Of a stretch of 64,000 bases of DNA, positions 9,126 to 18,874 are shown piece after piece. Where the stretch lies: assembly GCA_902461565.1 (NCBI GenBank), contig CABPYL010000015.1, positions 1 to 64,000 on the forward strand, in the 5' to 3' direction. The stretch is from an uncultured Porphyromonadaceae bacterium. Its GTDB lineage: Bacteria > Bacteroidota > Bacteroidia > Bacteroidales > Muribaculaceae. Numbering within the stretch: position 1 is the stretch's first letter; each line of letters opens with the position of its first letter. Both the position numbers and the translations under genes were made by a program. The notes beneath the pieces were generated by a model. The model was given only the letters and a program-made list of their open reading frames with translations, did not search any database and was not told where the DNA came from.

Positions 9126-11891
9126 ATTACCATCCATATCAACTGCATTCACCGGGTTGGCCTTGCAGTGGGCATATGGGGAGGTATCGAAATACTTGTA
9201 GGCAAAGGGGTCGGGGTTGTGGAAGCGGCTGAGGATGGGATCATGGAGGCGGGCGGTGTTGTCGTACAGACTAAGGCCGGAGTGGCCGATATACGTGTTG
9301 CCTATATGGAGGCGATCTGTTACAGGTGTCATGGACGGCATGGTGAATGCAATGCCTTTTGCATCTGCATCCAAAATACCGGTGGGAACTGCAAGTCGTG
9401 GGGTCTCCGGCGTGAGCCCTCCTATGCCGGAGGAAATCCTTACCGGCCTGTCGCAAGGGAGGATAAAAGGAAGCCCGGTGGCATAGTAGCCGTTGCGCTG
9501 CACCACTCCGGCAGTATCGATTACGGCAACTGTGCTGCCGAGGCGGTCGGTGAGATACCAGTAATACTTGCCCGTGGTGAGGTCGTAATGCCCTGACGGA
9601 GTACGGAATATGCGTGAGCGCGTGGGCCCGGCGACGGTCTCGAAGCTGCCTCGGCGGGTCATGGTGCTGATTATATCATCGCGCAGATAGCGTATTACAG
9701 TGTCGCCTGCGGCAGTTACGCGTGTAACAGCGCGCGTACGGTAGGTCCTCAGCCGGCGCGACCGCAGAGTGCCGTCGGCCAGATATGTGCTGATTACCTC
9801 GTCGCCGTTGGTCATGGTTATGTTCCCGGGCAGGTTGCCGTAAGGGTGGTAGCTTATCCGGGAGATGCCCCGCGTGCCGTCGCTTATCAGCCGTCCGGCC
9901 CGGTCATAGGCAAGCTCGTAGCTCCCGGCCTTGAACTGCCCGACCGCGTCGGTATAATACGGCGTGGACACGTCGTTGACGCCTACCGCCTTGGGGCCGT
10001 CGAACTGTATCACCGCGTCCTGGACAAGGGAATTTTTATATTTGCGCTGTATGCCCGTAACATTTGCGTCAAGGTCTACATCAAAAATCTCGGAATTTCC
10101 CTGGAGAGATGTCGCGGAAAGAAGCCGGCCCAGCTTGTCATAACAATACTTGGTGGTTATGGAATACTGTGAGGGAAGTTGCCAGTTTTCCGTGGAGGAG
10201 TTTATAAATGTGTAACTATCGCCTTCGGAGCGGGAGTCGTTGAAGCGGTTCTGCTGGCTATAGTAGGGAGATGATATAGAAAGAAGATTTTCCCACATAT
10301 CGTAGGTGTATTCTATGTCGGTGCCTCGTTTTTCGGAAGAAAGACGGCCTATGGAATCATAGCCATACTCATTGACGGGAAGCCACGGACTGTCGTTCAC
10401 TTTGAGTTTGCGATCCGTCAGACGCCCCATGTAATCGTAATGCATGCTCATGGTGGCTGTGTCGGCGGAAACGACATTTCCTTCTTCAAAAATCTCAAGT
10501 ATTTCCCGTACCGTCAGCGGGTCGCCGGTGAATGAGTAATCCGTTTCAACAGTATGCCTGTCTGCCCGCTTGAAAATATCCCACTGGGATATACGGGTTA
10601 CGTTGCGATGGCCGTCGTACCGGATGGCACGATACCATACGTTGCCGTGTGTATCGTTGAACGCCATGCCCGTGCATTGCCCGCAGGCGCTGTAAACGCC
10701 GTCGGGAGTTCTCTCAAAAAGAGGTTTGGCAGAGGGATCGGTAGCGTCGATATAGGTATAATCGTCATAAAACCAAGACATCAGGGCTGTAAAATTTTTA
10801 AGTGTCTTGTGCGTTGAGTATCCTAAACCGCTTTCCGAAGAACTGTTGTCTCTTTCACAGCAAAGGGTTGAGTCTGCATAAAGGTCTTCGAGTGTATTGC
10901 GGTCGGCCCTGAGCTTGACGGTACCGGTGACAGCCTTGCGCATGTGGCTGTCGTAGAGCGTGGCTGTCCACTCGCCATTTGTCCTTTGAACCTTATCCGA
11001 GTGGAAAATTTCATTTCCGAACTTATCATAGACGTATTCTATGGCATCCGAACCCGGCAGGCGATAAGTGGCCACACGATGGAGCCAATCGTAGGTATAG
11101 GCCTGGGCATAGTCACGCAATATTTCTTCAGGAACTTTTCCGGAGGAAGGAAGCCTGATGCTGCCCTCGGGCGAGATTACATACAGAAGGTCGCCCGCGC
11201 AGTCATAGACATAATGCGTGTCGGCAGTAATACCCTGACCGATCCGCCGTTCCATCACCGGCTTGCCGGCTCTGTTCTCGAATACAAGAGAGGTCGCTCC
11301 GTCCTCATCCAGAGAGGCCCTGACAGCCAGCGTTCCGGGCTCATATGCTCCGCTGACCGTCACATTATCGTCCGCACCGACGATAAGTCTGGTGCATCGG
11401 TAATCCGACGAGCTGTCGACGGAGCACACCGCTTTCCACTGTTTTAAAGGTTTTCTTTCAAAGACACTCCCCGGACGATAGGACCATACAGAAGATCCGT
11501 TTGCGATATCAGAATAATCGGTATAAGAAAACGGCCTGGTGTCGGAGTACAGATTTTCTGCGGAATTCTGGTATTTGGCCGGAGAAATGAATGTTCCCGA
11601 AATTCCAATCGGAAGCCACCGGCGAGAGATGTTTCCCGCCTCATCATAGTCCTGACGCAATGCAATGGAAGCCACCGAATTATTCGAAACACCGCGCACC
11701 GTCAGCCTTTCGCGTCCCATGCCGTCGTAATAGACAGTACTGACCTGTGCATTCACAGTATCTCCCGCCGCAAGATAAACCTTCTCCCGGATATAATTAT
11801 CGTCAAGCCCTATGCCGGCATGACACAGCAGGTTTCCTCCTGACAGCGTCAGAAAGGACAACATTATCGATGACAGCGCTACGTAATTCAT
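8460..11891 (-). CDS. RHS/YD-repeat protein (DUF6443 type) with C-terminal lipase-like toxin tip
   Basis: The product is 1143 residues with a short hydrophobic N-terminus (MNYVALSSIMLSFLTLSGG) that may be a signal peptide. A DUF6443-like start follows (YIREKVYLAAGD..., VYYDGMGRERLTV), then many YD repeats. The RHS core sits at about residues 840-922 (YYWYLTDRLGSTVAVIDTAG, LHDPILSRFHNPDPFAYKY, NPVNAVDMDGN). Everything after MDGN is a different module of ~221 residues with a serine-hydrolase elbow, SHSMGG (Ser about residue 1010). The operon context and a B gene 9 bp upstream suggest co-expression of shell and tip. No VgrG or PAAR is nearby, so T6SS delivery is not supported. Confidence 0.85.
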   Translation of the reverse strand: MNYVALSSIMLSFLTLSGGNLLCHAGIGLDDNYIREKVYLAAGDTVNAQVSTVYYDGMGRERLTVRGVSNNSVASIALRQDYDEAGNISRRWLPIGISGTFISPAKYQNSAENLYSDTRPFSYTDYSDIANGSSVWSYRPGSVFERKPLKQWKAVCSVDSSSDYRCTRLIVGADDNVTVSGAYEPGTLAVRASLDEDGATSLVFENRAGKPVMERRIGQGITADTHYVYDCAGDLLYVISPEGSIRLPSSGKVPEEILRDYAQAYTYDWLHRVATYRLPGSDAIEYVYDKFGNEIFHSDKVQRTNGEWTATLYDSHMRKAVTGTVKLRADRNTLEDLYADSTLCCERDNSSSESGLGYSTHKTLKNFTALMSWFYDDYTYIDATDPSAKPLFERTPDGVYSACGQCTGMAFNDTHGNVWYRAIRYDGHRNVTRISQWDIFKRADRHTVETDYSFTGDPLTVREILEIFEEGNVVSADTATMSMHYDYMGRLTDRKLKVNDSPWLPVNEYGYDSIGRLSSEKRGTDIEYTYDMWENLLSISSPYYSQQNRFNDSRSEGDSYTFINSSTENWQLPSQYSITTKYCYDKLGRLLSATSLQGNSEIFDVDLDANVTGIQRKYKNSLVQDAVIQFDGPKAVGVNDVSTPYYTDAVGQFKAGSYELAYDRAGRLISDGTRGISRISYHPYGNLPGNITMTNGDEVISTYLADGTLRSRRLRTYRTRAVTRVTAAGDTVIRYLRDDIISTMTRRGSFETVAGPTRSRIFRTPSGHYDLTTGKYYWYLTDRLGSTVAVIDTAGVVQRNGYYATGLPFILPCDRPVRISSGIGGLTPETPRLAVPTGILDADAKGIAFTMPSMTPVTDRLHIGNTYIGHSGLSLYDNTARLHDPILSRFHNPDPFAYKYFDTSPYAHCKANPVNAVDMDGNVVIFINGMHCTSGGTSEYWEGVDKTIMENLKDESARYYDGSFGGVTTINKNINPYVRMYYGFKMGISQAEEIYDNLAGEESIKIVSHSMGGAYAKGFVLGLQFHACLRGKESRIDMELDLAPFQHFVQIANPFVHTTTISHWNDHIAGPSFMFNAENIRTGFSRFSFHPTKEHSISSFNVEVEKYLSKYKADPSKGGSKRKWEEPCNIYITILKKIIEIFH

Positions 11892-11900
11892 AACAGCTCT

Positions 11901-12983
11901 TTAATTCGTTGTAAATTTATAAGTTACAGGCCTACTTGGCGACTGAAGCGCCAACATATATACTCCCATAGGCAAATCGCTCAGCCTGATACTCGTCTGC
12001 TCTTGCAATGTCAAATCGTATACTCCGAATACACAACCTTTTATGTCGCATAATAACGCGTCGGTGAAATGATTATCTTCAAAAGTATTTGAAATAATCA
12101 AAGATTTACGGTCCTCTCCCCATCGGACGCATCCGGGCATAGTACCGGCATTGTCATCGCGTCTTTTATATGATGGATAATCGAACCAGTTCTCCGATTT
12201 TTTCGAATTATTACATAATTGTCGGATTTCCTCGTTAAGAAAATCATTTAATTCGTTTTGGCTATCCGGATTGCACCAAAAGCTTTGCTTGCTTGAAATT
12301 ACATATCCTTCTTCATTCAAAATATTTTCTTCTTCCTCAATAAGCAGAGGATATCGGTAGCCCGGTGCATACCATTCTCTTATGCAGGCGCCGGTTTGGA
12401 AAACCGAATCCGGAGCAGTCTTTATCATACCCGAGTCTCTGTATTCAACGCATTCGACGTTATTGATGCTATCCCCATCAGCTGTTACAATCAAAAGATC
12501 GGGATATTTTGCGATGCAGTATTGGCTTTCTGTGGAATATGATCCAATATTATCAAAAACGCCATATGAAGAAACATATCCCTTGCTGTTTTCAGGATGT
12601 CCCACCCCATAAGGCATACAATCGGAATAATATCTGGACATTCCCGGTTTATGACAATATGTAATATATAATCTATTGCAATCCTCTTTGATTTCAAATG
12701 CTCCGTCTCCAAACGTGGTAAAGTAAGTATTCAGAGAATCCTCCGGTTCCGGGCTCAACACTGCCATTTCCAGAATACCGTCTGATGATACTTTTTTGAC
12801 AACAGGATTAAGTGCCATAGTATCAGAATCCTGAAAAATAAGCTCGGCGCGATTATATTGTACATTATCCCCGATGCGTGGATTATTCAGCATCGGTGAT
12901 ACTGCGGACAAAGACGTGCAAAACGTCAAAGACAGAACAATCAGAGACAAGCTACTGAGTAACTTTCGCATAATGGTATTCAT
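11901..12983 (-). CDS. Secreted protein between two RHS genes, with possible sorting tail
   Basis: The product is 360 residues, or 356 if translation starts at the second ATG (12971). It has a type I signal peptide (MRKLLSSLSLIVLSLTFCTSLSA). I do not recognise the central region. The end (DIKGCVFGVYDL...IRLSDLPMGVYMLALQS) resembles the T9SS type A sorting domain pattern of a beta strand, then LPxGxYxL. The start overlaps the end of the upstream RHS gene by 20-32 bp and the stop lies 9 bp before the downstream RHS gene, so it is embedded in the operon. A surface-adaptor role for the two RHS proteins is inference. Confidence 0.7.
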   Translation of the reverse strand: MNTIMRKLLSSLSLIVLSLTFCTSLSAVSPMLNNPRIGDNVQYNRAELIFQDSDTMALNPVVKKVSSDGILEMAVLSPEPEDSLNTYFTTFGDGAFEIKEDCNRLYITYCHKPGMSRYYSDCMPYGVGHPENSKGYVSSYGVFDNIGSYSTESQYCIAKYPDLLIVTADGDSINNVECVEYRDSGMIKTAPDSVFQTGACIREWYAPGYRYPLLIEEEENILNEEGYVISSKQSFWCNPDSQNELNDFLNEEIRQLCNNSKKSENWFDYPSYKRRDDNAGTMPGCVRWGEDRKSLIISNTFEDNHFTDALLCDIKGCVFGVYDLTLQEQTSIRLSDLPMGVYMLALQSPSRPVTYKFTTN

Positions 12984-15900
12984 ACTTTTTAATTAAGTGT
13001 CCGTTGAAATCAGAGTGTCCCGTAAGCCTCCCTCTGGCATCATAGCTGTAGAAGGTAGAGAGACCTGAAGCATCCTTGTACTCCATCAGACCCAAAAGCC
13101 AGTGATAGGCCATCGATGCAATTTCATTTGAAGGAAATGCAGCTCTCAGACGTTCTGCAAAGGCATTGATCTCATTCTGTGTCTGTAACCTGGAGCCGTT
13201 CAGTTTGTCATAGCCCACAATTGTTGCTGCGTGATCTATCAAGTCCGCATGACTTATGTTTTTCGCCTCGATAATGGGGTACAGACCGTTATAGCCCCAG
13301 ATATACGATACGAGAGGCCTCCCTTTGTATGATATTTCGACAATATTTCCCATTGCGTCATATTTGTAAGCATAAGTCTCTCTTGCTATAGCATTCTTTA
13401 TTTCCGATGGAGCCTCTTTTGCATTACCTTTTAACTTGGCTAAAGATATTGACGCATTTCGATTCAATTCAAATTTCTTTTCCGGCAAACCGGTCTCACG
13501 GTTATATTGAACTCTTTCGGCTGAAATTAATCTGTCGCCGCAATATCGGACTATAATCTCGGCATTGGGATTCATCCATTTATTACGTTTGCAATAAAAA
13601 TAACGGGTAATGATATCCCTCCCTTCAGAATCCAGAATTGAATCTGCCTTTACCAGATTGAAGTCCAACTCTTCTGTATAACTGTCATAGAAATACGCAT
13701 AACGTTTCAATGACATCAATCCATGAGAATCTTCCGATTTCTCCCATGCGATTGTCTTATTGTACGGGATGATGTTATAGATACCGATACTATAATCAAA
13801 ACCCGCGGAAGGAACTATGCCGAGTGCCCTGGTAAAATCACATACAGGGAAAGCGTCGGTCGTCAAGGTGTCAAGATTTTCCGCTTCAAAAATGTTGTAG
13901 CCGTAGGACTTGTCGACATAACTGCCTCCATACCCGATTGCCGCGGTCTGACTCCCGATTCTTTTTCGCAAAAGATTACCCCTCATATGCGCTTTGCTGG
14001 TAAACATTCTTCCTCCAACCGGTTGGGAAGAGAGAAAGGCGGTTCGGTTGTAATCCCGCCCATAACAATCTTCTGACGTGTCATAAATGTAATGCTCCTG
14101 TAGCTCACGGAGCCAGGTTGGATGTTGTTCATCCGACTGGCTCAGGTAAGTCCTTACATAGGGATATTCAATATTATTATAGGTACCGACGGGAGTATTC
14201 GGGAATGACGCTGAACCAATACACACTATTTCCGAACTGTTGTATCCGGGAACTTTAAGATCAGGGAAACGACAATAATAGTTGTATTGAAATTCGGGGT
14301 AATTCTGCACGACTCCATCTTCTGCCTGTGGGTTCATGTCAATGGAATAGTGAAAATTCTTGTATATCAGTGAATCTCCTTTCAGGCCGCTGTCAGAAAT
14401 AATTCTTTTGATACGAAGTCCCGGCCAAAGATGGTTTTGTGTGTCTGCGACACTTTCCGCGTATCTTGCGTATTCAATGTTAATCCTCCCTGCCGGACTA
14501 TCCCCGTAGCGCATATTGGCTTCAAGAAAGTCATACGAATTTTGAACTGAAAAAGGATATCTCAATTCAAACGTATAATAGCCCTTGCCAAAATTCACCA
14601 CACACCCCGACGGGTTGTCTTCAATTGTTTTTTTGTCCAGCCATATGACTTTTACAGGGCGTTTATCAGAACTTATATCATCGCCTTTGGAAATCAGTAT
14701 ATGAGGATAATTATGGGGGGTGTGGATACTGTATTTGGAAATATCATTTTCATGCTCGTGCTCATAATCTGTTCCGCATAAATTTGCCGGATTCATAAGG
14801 AAGTATTTGCTGAGATCCAACGAGAAAAAATTCCCGTCTTCCAAAATCCAATCTTCTATCTTGAGATTCTGATAATCTTCATCAAGACAGGCACGCAGTT
14901 GTCGAGTCTCTCTGATTACTACAGGGTTCTCACTGCTGTAACCGTGCTCAAACGGGAAACTCCCTATTTTTTTGAAACGATTGGATTCCCATTCGAATGT
15001 TGTAGACCCTCCGGTAGGGTATGTGATGGATTTCAAAGTTCCATTGAGTGCGGATTCTTCATCCACATGTCTTTCTCCACCACATCCGATAGTTCCTACA
15101 CTCGGTATCAGTCCTTCAATGGATGCATTATTGCGATAGCCTCCAAAGTCCTGACATAGTGTATATTCAAGTTCGGATGAATCTATGTTATAATCAAAAT
15201 CCAATAATATTTGCCCGGCTTCCTTAACTGACTTTAAAAAATAATAAGTCTTATTCTCGTATTCAAATGATAATTCTTTTACAGACCCGTCCGGTGCCTT
15301 TACTCTTATCTTTTGTATAATAGGCACCAATTTTGCGTCTAAAGACTCCGCCATGTATTCTATATCTATTTGAACTCCATTTCCCTCGATTTTAACAGGA
15401 ACTACAGAATGATGTTTTACAGTAGAGCCTCCGCTACAACGATCCGGCATTATGTAACTTAACTCTGGATTAATAAATTTTCTATAGACGACAGACCCGC
15501 AAGTTTCCTGAAATTCCGATTTACGTTTGGAATACGTGAAAGCGACCCGATTACCCGAAAGATCCGAGATTGTATCCAGATGCCAGCAAGAAGCATAATA
15601 TAGACTATCCTTGGTCTGCTCCAGAAAATGCGACCCATAGGAATATTCAAAACTGGCACGGTCCTGTGTTTGGAATTTATAAGTAAGACCTCGCAGATCC
15701 TTTACGACATAGGATCTATGATCACAACCATCATAGTCATAGGCCATGTAGCAGTCCGTGCTTTCCTTTATTTCTATCGGGCTCTCGGAAGAAACCACAA
15801 ACTTATTTTGAGCCGGAGAAGCGAAAGTTGCGGATAGTCCAAGGCCATACAAATTATACAGATCGTTAGCTAAATCTCTTTTCCCCTCGGAATACTCCTC

Positions 15901-16398
15901 GCCTAAGTAAACTTGCCAATTTCTGTAAGCATTATAACCTACAGCATCGGTCGGATCATATGAATCATCTTTCAATATAAGTTTGTCTCGAAATAGCCTG
16001 TCATTATCAGTAAGATGCCATAATCCTAACATCTTTTGTCGTGCGTCATCCGGCGCGCCATATACTGTATGGCCTATCTGAGCACTAAACATCAGAGACC
16101 ATCCTAAACCGGCATTACCCTCTTTTTGCTGTGCTCTTATACCTCCGCCTTTATAAACAAGGTTAATCGGCACCTCGATCGCGCCACATTTTAATGTATA
16201 GAGTGTATAACTGATTTGCGGGATACCATGAAAATAGTCAATGGGAAAGTCCTTAAAATCCAGGAACTGCGATACCGTCGGCGCAGGCGTGGCTATGGAG
16301 TAATCCCGGGGAGCATAGATACGATTATCCTCTCCTTGAATTTCTGCATAGACATGGAAATTGATTAGTATCGGAATGAGAAATAAAAGGTATCGCAT
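12952..16398 (-). CDS. Large RHS/YD-repeat shell protein without toxin tip, first gene of operon
   Basis: The ATG at 16398 is preferred; upstream codons would need a TTG at 16425. The product is ~1148 residues with a signal peptide (MRYLLFLIPILINFHVYA). The N-terminal part has the text common in Bacteroidetes RHS proteins (FHGIPQISYTLYTLKCG, INLVYKGGGIRAQQKEGNAG, LGWSLMFSA). The C-terminal part has YD repeats (YAYKYDAMGNIVEISY, FYSYDARGRLTGHSDF). It stops soon after the last repeat (KKYEYHYAKVTQ) and so lacks the RHS core motif and a toxin tip. It may form one half of a shell completed by the downstream DUF6443 RHS protein, by analogy with TcB/TcC (inference). Confidence 0.82.
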   Translation of the reverse strand: MRYLLFLIPILINFHVYAEIQGEDNRIYAPRDYSIATPAPTVSQFLDFKDFPIDYFHGIPQISYTLYTLKCGAIEVPINLVYKGGGIRAQQKEGNAGLGWSLMFSAQIGHTVYGAPDDARQKMLGLWHLTDNDRLFRDKLILKDDSYDPTDAVGYNAYRNWQVYLGEEYSEGKRDLANDLYNLYGLGLSATFASPAQNKFVVSSESPIEIKESTDCYMAYDYDGCDHRSYVVKDLRGLTYKFQTQDRASFEYSYGSHFLEQTKDSLYYASCWHLDTISDLSGNRVAFTYSKRKSEFQETCGSVVYRKFINPELSYIMPDRCSGGSTVKHHSVVPVKIEGNGVQIDIEYMAESLDAKLVPIIQKIRVKAPDGSVKELSFEYENKTYYFLKSVKEAGQILLDFDYNIDSSELEYTLCQDFGGYRNNASIEGLIPSVGTIGCGGERHVDEESALNGTLKSITYPTGGSTTFEWESNRFKKIGSFPFEHGYSSENPVVIRETRQLRACLDEDYQNLKIEDWILEDGNFFSLDLSKYFLMNPANLCGTDYEHEHENDISKYSIHTPHNYPHILISKGDDISSDKRPVKVIWLDKKTIEDNPSGCVVNFGKGYYTFELRYPFSVQNSYDFLEANMRYGDSPAGRINIEYARYAESVADTQNHLWPGLRIKRIISDSGLKGDSLIYKNFHYSIDMNPQAEDGVVQNYPEFQYNYYCRFPDLKVPGYNSSEIVCIGSASFPNTPVGTYNNIEYPYVRTYLSQSDEQHPTWLRELQEHYIYDTSEDCYGRDYNRTAFLSSQPVGGRMFTSKAHMRGNLLRKRIGSQTAAIGYGGSYVDKSYGYNIFEAENLDTLTTDAFPVCDFTRALGIVPSAGFDYSIGIYNIIPYNKTIAWEKSEDSHGLMSLKRYAYFYDSYTEELDFNLVKADSILDSEGRDIITRYFYCKRNKWMNPNAEIIVRYCGDRLISAERVQYNRETGLPEKKFELNRNASISLAKLKGNAKEAPSEIKNAIARETYAYKYDAMGNIVEISYKGRPLVSYIWGYNGLYPIIEAKNISHADLIDHAATIVGYDKLNGSRLQTQNEINAFAERLRAAFPSNEIASMAYHWLLGLMEYKDASGLSTFYSYDARGRLTGHSDFNGHLIKKYEYHYAKVTQ

Positions 16399-16450
16399 TT
16401 CAAATGATTTTAGATTTTGCAACAAATTTAAACATGGCCTAACAATATGC

Positions 16451-16458
16451 CAAATATA
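16451..16458 (-). promoter_or_regulatory. -7 element of the RHS operon
   Basis: On the minus strand this reads TATATTTG (TAnnTTTG), about 53 bp upstream of the first RHS gene's ATG. It is the only good promoter match seen ahead of the six-gene cluster. No clear -33 TTTG was found at standard spacing. Confidence 0.45.
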
Positions 16459-16560
16459 TTAATATGTTTTAAAGCATAATTTGTGCCTGTGAAGAAAGTA
16501 TTATTTGAATAGTGCTATGCGCGCAAAACAAGTAGGTGTATCAAATAAATAAGCGGTAAT

Positions 16561-16587
16561 AAAAAGGCTTGCCGGGGGGCAAGCCTT
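16561..16587 (-). terminator. Intrinsic terminator of the GH97 gene
   Basis: A ten-bp stem (AAGGCTTGCC pairing with GGCAAGCCTT) is followed on the minus strand by a T-rich run. It lies ~60 bp beyond the GH97 stop. The rest of 16426-16644 holds only the RHS promoter. Confidence 0.75.
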
Positions 16588-16644
16588 CTATAATAACCAA
16601 GTGCTATTTTTGCTACACACTCTTGGGTTTGTGGCGCGGAATTA

Positions 16645-18741
16645 TCAGCGGATGGCGATTGCCACGCCGCCGCCGGGAGCCATGTGCAGGGGAATGATGT
16701 CGTCTTTCTTCACTTCCTGAGTAGTGATTACATATGCTTCGGGATTGGTGCGGTAGTCGGCGTCGGGCGCGTCGGCGTAGATTGTGGCGGTGTAGGTGCG
16801 GTCAGGGTCAAGGAAATCGAGTTTGAGGTCGTAGTCCCTGGCGTTCTCGTCGGTTATGCCACCTACCCACCAGCTGTCGCCGCCTTTTGCCTTGCGTGCG
16901 GCAATGATGAAGTCGGCGGGCTCGGCGTCGATATAGATACTCTTGCTCCAGTCTACGGGCACATCCTTGATGAACTGGAATGCGTCCATCTTCTTGGCAT
17001 AGTTCTCGGGCATGTCTGCGGCCATCTGCAGCGGGGAGTACATGGTAACGTACAGAGCCAGCTGGTTTGCGACGGTGGCGTTCTTGTGCTCCTTACTTCC
17101 GGGAACGAATTCACCCATGTTCATGGTGAAGATACCTGGGGTGAAGTCCATCGGGCCGCCTTTCAGACGGGTGAAAGGCAGAATGGCTTCGTGGCCGGGC
17201 GACATGTTGCGGTATTCGGTGCCCATAGCGCTTTCGTTGCCAACCATGTTGGGGTATGTGCGGGCAAGACCCGTGGGGCGTACAGCCTCGTGGGCATTTA
17301 CCATAATCTTTTTCTCTGCGGCCTTTTTGATTGCGTTCAGGTAGTGGTTGTTTGCCCACTGGCTGTAGTGGGTCTCGCCTTTGGGGAGGAAGGAGCCCAC
17401 ATAGCCGCTTTTTACGGCGTCGTAGCCGTACTGGTTCATAAGGTCGTAGGCAGCATCCATATGCTTTTCGTAGTTGGGAACGCTGCCGGAGGTCTCGTGA
17501 TGCATCATCAGTTTGATGCCCTTGGAGTGTGCATAGTCGTTGAGTTCCTTGATGTCGAAATCGGGGTACGGGGTTACGAAATCAAACACATAATCTTTCT
17601 GTTTGCCGAACCAGTCTTCCCAGCCTACATTCCAGCCCTCGATAAGCAGCTGATCAAAGCCGTTCTCGGCGGCGAAATCGATGTAGCGCTTCACGTTTTC
17701 GGTATTGGCGCCGTGCTGTCCGTGTGGCTTGGCTTTGGAATAATCGAATGTGGCAAGGTCGAAATCGTGAGCATTGGTGTAGGACCACTGCGATTTGCCG
17801 GTAATCATTTCCCACCAGACGCCCATATATTTTGTGGGGTGAATCCAGGAAACGTCTTCGAGGGCGTTGGGTTCGTTAAGGTTGTAGATGATGTCGGTAG
17901 CGAGTATGCCAGTGGCCTTTTCGGAAGCCATAATTACGCGCCAGGGTGTTTTGAAGGGTGTTGTAATAGTGGCTTTTGCCTCGTCGCGGCCGGGAGTGAG
18001 CCACGAAGTGAACACCATTGTGGTGTCGTTGAGGTTCAGGTGCATTGCGGGAAAATCTACCAGAGCGGCCTCGTGGAGGTTGAGGTATTTGCCGGAGGGA
18101 GTCTTGAGCATAAGCGAAGTCTGCACGCCTGTTGGCGAGAAACCTGTCTGCGATACGTTTTCTACCTTGGCCGAGTCAGAGTAGCTGCGAATTTCGCTCA
18201 GCAGCGATTTGTTGTATTCATATTCCTGGGTATCGTAGTCGCCGGGAATCCACCACGCGGTGTAGTCGCCGCCCATAGCCATCTGGCTGAGTTCTTCCTT
18301 GATGCGTATTGTTTTTGTTTCCTGTTCGGGGAAGATGTAGCGGAAAGCGGCGCCGTCGTCGAACACGCGGAACTCGATATCCATCTTGATACCCTGTTTG
18401 TCCGTCATGGAAACGATCATGTCGTTGTAATTGTCGCGGATACTGTCGTTCTCGCCCCAGACGGGTTTCCAGTATGTGTCGGAGGAGGAGCGGGTAACTT
18501 TGTCCACTTTGAAGTTGTCGGCTATTTTGCCGCCGTCGAGCAGCTCGAACCCAAGTGTCGAGGGCTTGATTATTTCTTCGCCGTCGAAAACGACCGAGTA
18601 TCGGGGCTGTCCTGTTTCGGTGAGGTCGAACGATACCTCGATGTTACCGGAAGGCGAGGAAATGTCTTGCTTAGAGCCGGTGCAGGCGCACAGCAGCGGG
18701 ATGAAAACCGCTCCGGTGGCCGAGAGAAGCAATTTGTTCAT
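16645..18741 (-). CDS. GH97 inverting alpha-glucosidase, SusB-type lipoprotein
   Basis: The product is 698 residues with a lipoprotein signal (lipobox LCAC near residue 20). The N-terminal beta-sandwich covers about residues 30-290 and the catalytic barrel about 300-600. The inverting (SusB-like) glutamates are present in MMHHETSGSV, NAHEAVRPTG and GNESAMGTEY. The retaining alpha-galactosidase subgroup would have Asp in the first of these positions. EGWNVGWEDWFG is also characteristic. It should release glucose from alpha-glucans in the periplasm or at the outer membrane. It stands alone with no susC/susD beside it and is divergent from an ATPase gene. Confidence 0.92.
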   Translation of the reverse strand: MNKLLLSATGAVFIPLLCACTGSKQDISSPSGNIEVSFDLTETGQPRYSVVFDGEEIIKPSTLGFELLDGGKIADNFKVDKVTRSSSDTYWKPVWGENDSIRDNYNDMIVSMTDKQGIKMDIEFRVFDDGAAFRYIFPEQETKTIRIKEELSQMAMGGDYTAWWIPGDYDTQEYEYNKSLLSEIRSYSDSAKVENVSQTGFSPTGVQTSLMLKTPSGKYLNLHEAALVDFPAMHLNLNDTTMVFTSWLTPGRDEAKATITTPFKTPWRVIMASEKATGILATDIIYNLNEPNALEDVSWIHPTKYMGVWWEMITGKSQWSYTNAHDFDLATFDYSKAKPHGQHGANTENVKRYIDFAAENGFDQLLIEGWNVGWEDWFGKQKDYVFDFVTPYPDFDIKELNDYAHSKGIKLMMHHETSGSVPNYEKHMDAAYDLMNQYGYDAVKSGYVGSFLPKGETHYSQWANNHYLNAIKKAAEKKIMVNAHEAVRPTGLARTYPNMVGNESAMGTEYRNMSPGHEAILPFTRLKGGPMDFTPGIFTMNMGEFVPGSKEHKNATVANQLALYVTMYSPLQMAADMPENYAKKMDAFQFIKDVPVDWSKSIYIDAEPADFIIAARKAKGGDSWWVGGITDENARDYDLKLDFLDPDRTYTATIYADAPDADYRTNPEAYVITTQEVKKDDIIPLHMAPGGGVAIAIR

Positions 18742-18782
18742 GATATGTGTTTTTAAGTATGATAAATTTCTGTTTTCGAGTG

Positions 18783-18790
18783 CAAAGATA
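18783..18790 (-). promoter_or_regulatory. -7 element of the GH97 gene
   Basis: TATCTTTG on the minus strand, 42 bp before the GH97 start. No -33 box is seen at normal spacing. Confidence 0.45.
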
Positions 18791-18874
18791 AGATTAATAT
18801 GGAAATATCATCCTATCCGACAGGCAAAAAATCCAAATATGCCGCCTATTAAATGAGATATGTATTGTAAAAGT

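Noticed and set aside
8460..16398. T6SS effector locus
   Set aside because: No VgrG, PAAR, Hcp or adaptor gene is nearby, and the proteins carry N-terminal signal-like segments instead.
16645..18741. GH97 as part of a starch-utilisation (sus) cluster
   Set aside because: No susC, susD, GH13 or SusR gene is adjacent. It is a lone gene.
16684..18756. A 690-residue plus-strand open frame opposite GH97
   Set aside because: It is a mirror of GH97 coding sequence with Val/Gly/Cys-rich shadow composition. The same holds for the long frames opposite GH5 (24310-26277), GH26 (35446-37050) and GH130 (37017-38123).
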